From: Candidatus Omnitrophota bacterium
Lineage (GTDB): Bacteria > Omnitrophota > Gorgyraeia > Tantalellales > Tantalellaceae
Assembly (NCBI GenBank): GCA_018814505.1
Contig: JAHIZQ010000264.1
Location: forward strand, 1-7,333
Length of the DNA stretch: 7,333 nucleotides
Direction: 5' to 3'
This document shows, piece after piece, positions 3,979 through 7,333 of the stretch. A program made the position numbers and the translations under genes. Below the pieces are notes generated by a model. It was given only the letters and a program-made list of their open reading frames with translations. It was not told the DNA's origin and made no database searches. Within the stretch, counting starts at the first letter, position 1. The number at the start of each line of letters is the position of its first letter.

Positions 3979-4713
3979 TTAATATTTTACTTCCATCAAA
4001 AATAAACCTTTTGCGGGGGCTGTAGGACCTGCTTTTTTTCGGTTTTTGCTCTTTAAAATTTCCATCATGCTTTCTGGAGAAAAATACCCTCTGCCTATTT
4101 CTACCAAGGTTCCAACAATGTTGCGAACCATGTTATATAAGAACCCGTCACCTTTTATATCAATTACAATGAAAGCCTTTTGCTTTTTAACCGTTATTGA
4201 AAAAATATTACGCACTGACAGACGTTCCCGTTTATCAACAGCTTGAAACGATTTAAAATCATGTTTCCCAATTAACGCTTTTGCGGCTTCTCGCATTAAA
4301 GAAACATTGAGGTTATAAGAAACACGCCACGCGTATCTTTCTTTAAACGCCTCCCGTTTTAACGAATTTAAAATGTAGTACCTATAATGTTTTTGTTTAG
4401 CATCAAATTGGGCATGAAAATCCGTGGAAACTTTTTTTGCGTTTTTAATAGCAATATCCGGAGGCAAAACCGTGTTAATAATTGATGGGATTTTATTCAT
4501 CGGCACAGGAACGCTTGTCTTAAAATGAGCGATTTGTCCTTGCGCGTGTACGCCTGAATCTGTGCGCCCTGCAGAATAAATACGGTGTTTCTTTTTAAAA
4601 GTTTTTTCGATCGCTTCTTCTATTTTTCCCTGAATAGTCGTACCGTTTTTCTGTAACTGCCAGCCTTTATAATTCGTTCCGTCATAAGCTATTGTTAGTT
4701 TTATATTACGCAT
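3979..4713 (-). CDS. truA: tRNA pseudouridine(38-40) synthase TruA
   Basis: Converts uridines 38, 39 and 40 of the tRNA anticodon arm to pseudouridine. The product has 244 residues from the chosen start, close to the usual family length. Landmarks are IAYDGTNYKGWQLQ near the N-terminus, the catalytic motif SAGRTDSGVHAQGQ with the essential D52, FHAQFDAKQKHYRYYI, KHDFKSFQ and DGFLYNMVRNIVGTLVEIG in the C-terminal half. The ATG at 4713 gives the canonical N-terminus MRNIKLTIAYDG, but no clear Shine-Dalgarno precedes it. A GTG ten codons earlier (4743) is equally unsupported. It is last in the leuD-leuB-asd-truA cluster, 47 nt after asd, and is probably co-transcribed. Confidence 0.95.
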   Translation of the reverse strand: MRNIKLTIAYDGTNYKGWQLQKNGTTIQGKIEEAIEKTFKKKHRIYSAGRTDSGVHAQGQIAHFKTSVPVPMNKIPSIINTVLPPDIAIKNAKKVSTDFHAQFDAKQKHYRYYILNSLKREAFKERYAWRVSYNLNVSLMREAAKALIGKHDFKSFQAVDKRERLSVRNIFSITVKKQKAFIVIDIKGDGFLYNMVRNIVGTLVEIGRGYFSPESMMEILKSKNRKKAGPTAPAKGLFLMEVKY

Positions 4714-4760
4714 TGTTTGTTCTAGGCACACGTTTTCTCGCACTTAAAACGTAAAACTTG

Positions 4761-5822
4761 TTACGCTTCGCGTGTCGTGTTAATAAGCTTCTCAGCTATT
4801 TGAACTGCGTTAAGCGCCGCTCCTTTGCGCAAATTGTCCGCAACAATCCACACATTTAACCCGTTTTCGATTGATTCGTCTTCTCTAATGCGGCCGACAA
4901 AAACATTATCTTTTCCCTCAACCTGAATAGGCATTGGATACTCATTATCCGCAGGACTGTCAACTACAGTTATTCCTGAAAAATTTTTCATATTTTCAAG
5001 AACTTCCGCCCTGGTAACTTTTTTATACGTTTCAACATTAACACTTTCTGAATGTGCGTAATACACTGGAACCCGCACACATGTTGCTGTGAGGGCCAAG
5101 TTAGGTAATTCCATTATTTTACGCGTTTCTTCAACCATCTTCATTTCTTCTTTTGTATAAAAATTTTCCTTAAAAACATCGATGTGCGGGATAAGATTAT
5201 ACGCCATTTGATGCTGAAACTTTTTCACCATATCCGGCGGCACAATATGTTCACCCAACCCATAATGCGTTTCTTTTTCGCTAAGTTTTTTGACTTGTGT
5301 TTCTAATTCCAGAATGTTCTGCTGGCCTGCTCCGGAAACCGACTGAAAAGTAGTAACAACCACTCTCTTAAGAGAGGCCAGTTTGTTTATCACGGCAAGG
5401 GGAAGCACCATCTGAATAGTTGAACAATTCGGATTAGCAATAATCCCTTTATGACGTGCCATAGCATGCGAGTTGACTTCAGGAACAACCAACGGCACGT
5501 CCTCATCCATCCGAAACGCGCTTGAGTTATCGACACAAACAGCTCCGCTTTTAACCGCATATGGCAAAAATTCTTTACTTCGCCCGGCACCAGCTGAAGC
5601 TAGGACAATGTCAATCCCCTCAAAAGAATCTTTGGAAAGAACCATTACTTTCAGCTCTTTTCCCCGGAAATTTATGTTTTTTCCCTCTGAGCGTTCACTC
5701 GCTAAAAGACGAAGTTCATCTATCGGAAAATTTCGCTCTTCCAATATACTCAAAAACTGTGTTCCTACCGCGCCTGTAGCGCCCATAATCGCAACATTAT
5801 ATTTTTCTTTTTTCTTAAGCAT
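4761..5822 (-). CDS. asd: Aspartate-semialdehyde dehydrogenase
   Basis: Reduces aspartyl phosphate to aspartate semialdehyde with NADPH. This is the branch point to lysine/diaminopimelate, methionine, threonine and isoleucine. The 353-residue protein is a little longer than many family members. The Rossmann motif GATGAVG is at 14-20, the SAG-GRS segment at 76-82, the catalytic C133 in NPNCSTIQ, SVSGAGQ at 161-167, and R250 and H257 of the active site in CVRVPVYYAHSE. AAAGGGA lies about 7 nt before the ATG. The gap from leuB is 19 nt and truA follows, so it sits inside the leu operon. That pairs branched-chain and aspartate-family synthesis, an arrangement also known from deltaproteobacteria such as Geobacter. 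Confidence 0.95.
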   Translation of the reverse strand: MLKKKEKYNVAIMGATGAVGTQFLSILEERNFPIDELRLLASERSEGKNINFRGKELKVMVLSKDSFEGIDIVLASAGAGRSKEFLPYAVKSGAVCVDNSSAFRMDEDVPLVVPEVNSHAMARHKGIIANPNCSTIQMVLPLAVINKLASLKRVVVTTFQSVSGAGQQNILELETQVKKLSEKETHYGLGEHIVPPDMVKKFQHQMAYNLIPHIDVFKENFYTKEEMKMVEETRKIMELPNLALTATCVRVPVYYAHSESVNVETYKKVTRAEVLENMKNFSGITVVDSPADNEYPMPIQVEGKDNVFVGRIREDESIENGLNVWIVADNLRKGAALNAVQIAEKLINTTREA

Positions 5823-5841
5823 TTTTTTATCCCTTTACGCC

Positions 5842-6900
5842 TTAACCCAAAGCTTTTACAACCAAGTCTCCGACTTCAGACGTAGAATACCCCATTTTAC
5901 CGGCTGAAAGGCTTTTCAGCTTATTTGCCGTAACATCCATTACCGCTTCTTCTATTTTTGCCGCGGCAGTATGTTCTCCAAGTTCGTCTAGCATCATGCC
6001 TCCGGCACAAATCGCCGCAAGCGGATTGATTACATTTTTACCGGTATACTTTGGAGCTGATCCGCCTATAGGTTCAAACATGGATACACCATCGGGATTA
6101 ATGTTTCCACCGGCCGCTATTCCCATCCCGCCTTGTATCATAGCACCAAGATCGGTAATAATATCACCAAACATATTATCTGTCACTAACACATCAAACC
6201 ATTCGGGATTTTTTATCATCCACATACATGTCGCGTCTACATGGGCATAATCCGTACTAATTGTCGAATACTCTTTTGCCATTTCATTAAACGCGCGATC
6301 CCAAAGATCAAACGCGTAAGTCAAAACATTTGTTTTTCCCACTAAAGTCAGATTGTTTCTTTTATTCCGCCTTTTCGTGTATTCAAAAGCGTACCTAAGA
6401 CACTTATCAACACCTTTTCGCGAGTTTCTTGAAACCTGAATAGCAACTTCGTCAGGAGTATCTTTATCAATAAACTCTCCCTCACCGACATACAACCCTT
6501 CATTGTTTTCGCGAACAACCACAAAATCAATTTGTTCGGGACCTTTATCTTTTATCGGGGTCCAAACTCCCGGATACAATTTAACCGGACGCAAATTTAT
6601 ATACTGTTCCAACGAAAATCGCAATTTAAGCAAAAGTCCTTTTTCCAATATGCCGGGTTTAACATCAGGATGCCCCACAGCTCCGAGATATATCGCGTCT
6701 ACAGTTCTCAGTTCACGAATAACGCTTTCAGGAAGTACCTCGCCTGTTTTTTTATATCGTTCTCCGCCTAAATCATACATTATTTTTTCACACTTAATCC
6801 CGGTTTTATCGGCAATAGCATCCAAAACTTTGAGCCCCTCATTTATTACTTCCGGTCCGGTTCCATCTCCTGGTATAACTGCTACTTTGTACGTTGACAT
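5842..6900 (-). CDS. leuB: 3-isopropylmalate dehydrogenase (isocitrate/isopropylmalate dehydrogenase family)
   Basis: Oxidatively decarboxylates 3-isopropylmalate with NAD and Mg2+ in leucine synthesis. The 352-residue product begins VAVIPGDGTGPEV. Substrate-binding arginines are R94 (LKLRFSL), R104 (LRPVKL) and R130 (VVVREN), with Y137 (GLYVGEG) and K189 (VGKTN); metal-binding aspartates are D222, D246 and D250 (NMFGDIITDLG). The cofactor loop reads EPIGGSAPKYTGK rather than the EPVHGSAP of classical LeuB, a variant of the LeuB-like subclass that also resembles malate/tartrate dehydrogenases, so side activity cannot be excluded. The neighbouring leuD makes the leucine role most likely. The start at 6900 is preferred because GGAGG lies 8 nt upstream; the ATG at 6915 overlaps that site. 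The gap to leuD is 24 nt. Confidence 0.92.
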   Translation of the reverse strand: MSTYKVAVIPGDGTGPEVINEGLKVLDAIADKTGIKCEKIMYDLGGERYKKTGEVLPESVIRELRTVDAIYLGAVGHPDVKPGILEKGLLLKLRFSLEQYINLRPVKLYPGVWTPIKDKGPEQIDFVVVRENNEGLYVGEGEFIDKDTPDEVAIQVSRNSRKGVDKCLRYAFEYTKRRNKRNNLTLVGKTNVLTYAFDLWDRAFNEMAKEYSTISTDYAHVDATCMWMIKNPEWFDVLVTDNMFGDIITDLGAMIQGGMGIAAGGNINPDGVSMFEPIGGSAPKYTGKNVINPLAAICAGGMMLDELGEHTAAAKIEEAVMDVTANKLKSLSAGKMGYSTSEVGDLVVKALG

Positions 6901-6924
6901 TGTCTTTCCCTCCATAGTCTGATA

Positions 6925-7333
6925 TTACTTTTTACGTTTCTTAGCAACAGCCATAAGGCCGCCACTTTTAATCATTTCCTTTATGAACTCAGGAAAAATT
7001 TCAGCATGATAAACTTTTTTTTGTTTAGATTTTAGAATCTCCCCTTTGTCCACATTTATTTCAACCGCGTCATTTTCTTTCAAACAATCGGCCGCGTCAC
7101 TACTCGTAAAAATGGGCAACCCTATATTTATTGCGTTTCTATAAAAAATCCTGGCAAAACTTTTAGCGATCACACATGAAACGCCCGCGGCTTTTATCGC
7201 TATTGGCGCGTGCTCTCGGCTTGAACCGCATCCAAAATTTTCACCAGCCACAATGATATCATTCTTTTGCATTTTCTTCATAAAATCTGGATCTGCGTCC
7301 TCCATACAATACTTCGCCAACTCCTCTGGATCA
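6925..7333 (-). CDS. leuD: 3-isopropylmalate dehydratase small subunit, 5' end outside window
   Basis: Small (swivel) subunit of isopropylmalate isomerase, which with LeuC and its 4Fe-4S cluster interconverts 2- and 3-isopropylmalate. The visible 135 residues begin [17 protein letters not shown] and contain the diagnostic substrate loop [12 protein letters not shown], then [20 protein letters not shown] and [10 protein letters not shown]. This is the short bacterial/archaeal LeuD form related to homoaconitase, of about 165 residues, so roughly the first 30 are missing. The frame stays open through the window edge; a TTG at 7320 is an internal leucine codon, not a start. The tail is lysine-rich (AVAKKRKK). 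It is followed after 24 nt by leuB, and leuC is expected upstream. Confidence 0.95.
   Translation of the reverse strand, partial: DPEELAKYCMEDADPDFMKKMQKNDIIVAGENFGCGSSREHAPIAIKAAGVSCVIAKSFARIFYRNAINIGLPIFTSSDAADCLKENDAVEINVDKGEILKSKQKKVYHAEIFPEFIKEMIKSGGLMAVAKKRKK

Noticed and set aside
4714..4743. GTG start giving truA ten extra residues
   Set aside because: The extension (MRENVCLEQT) is not typical of TruA and has no ribosome-binding site; the ATG at 4713 gives the canonical N-terminus.
6901..6915. ATG at 6915 as leuB start
   Set aside because: It overlaps the GGAGG site that is ideally spaced for the ATG at 6900, and the canonical N-terminus begins near 6900.

Overview
This AT-rich bacterial window carries nine genes or gene parts that are all transcribed leftward (minus strand), plus two long intergenic stretches filled with repeats and regulatory DNA. 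In transcription order (right to left) they are: leuD (its 5' end lies outside the window), leuB, asd, truA, a PhoB/OmpR-type response regulator, a secreted transglutaminase-like cysteine protein, an AbrB-type small DNA-binding protein overlapped by a small basic ORF, rplM, and rpsI (only its first 32 codons). No tRNA, rRNA, CRISPR array or transposase gene was recognised.

The right half (3979-7333) is a compact metabolic operon. leuD and leuB perform two late steps of leucine synthesis, asd makes aspartate semialdehyde for Lys/Met/Thr and diaminopimelate, and truA modifies tRNA anticodon arms. Gaps are about 19-47 nt, so co-transcription is likely. The left end is the classic rplM-rpsI ribosomal pair behind its own promoter. 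In many bacteria, for example Bacillus subtilis, truA is followed directly by rplM-rpsI. Here about 3.4 kb of accessory DNA separates them (roughly 550-3970).

The accessory block is the interesting part. The response regulator has a good sigma70-type promoter (TTGACT-16-TATACT) and TTAACA-like half-sites in its leader. The next gene downstream, for the transglutaminase-like protein, is preceded by four TTAAC/TTAAT repeats at exactly 11-bp spacing, ending 10 bp upstream of a CATAAT -10 box. This is the geometry of a PhoB/PhoP activator site and suggests that the neighbouring regulator controls the gene. Further left, an AbrB-type gene has an 18-bp perfect palindrome embedded between its -35 and -10 boxes, which looks like an autoregulatory operator. 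Its 3' end overlaps the small basic ORF beside an A8 run.

Two related 164-176 bp non-coding elements lie in opposite orientation on either side of the transglutaminase-like gene. They share a conserved hairpin core, GGCTC...GAGCC ends and the common TCATCCTGAGCGAGCG-type motif. More decayed pieces of the motif lie nearby.

The leu-asd-truA order, the AT-rich composition and the dispersed TCATCCTGAGCG-type repeats suggest an uncultured Gram-negative-type lineage, such as Omnitrophota or a deltaproteobacterial relative. This placement is an inference from gene order and protein style, and I could not test it.
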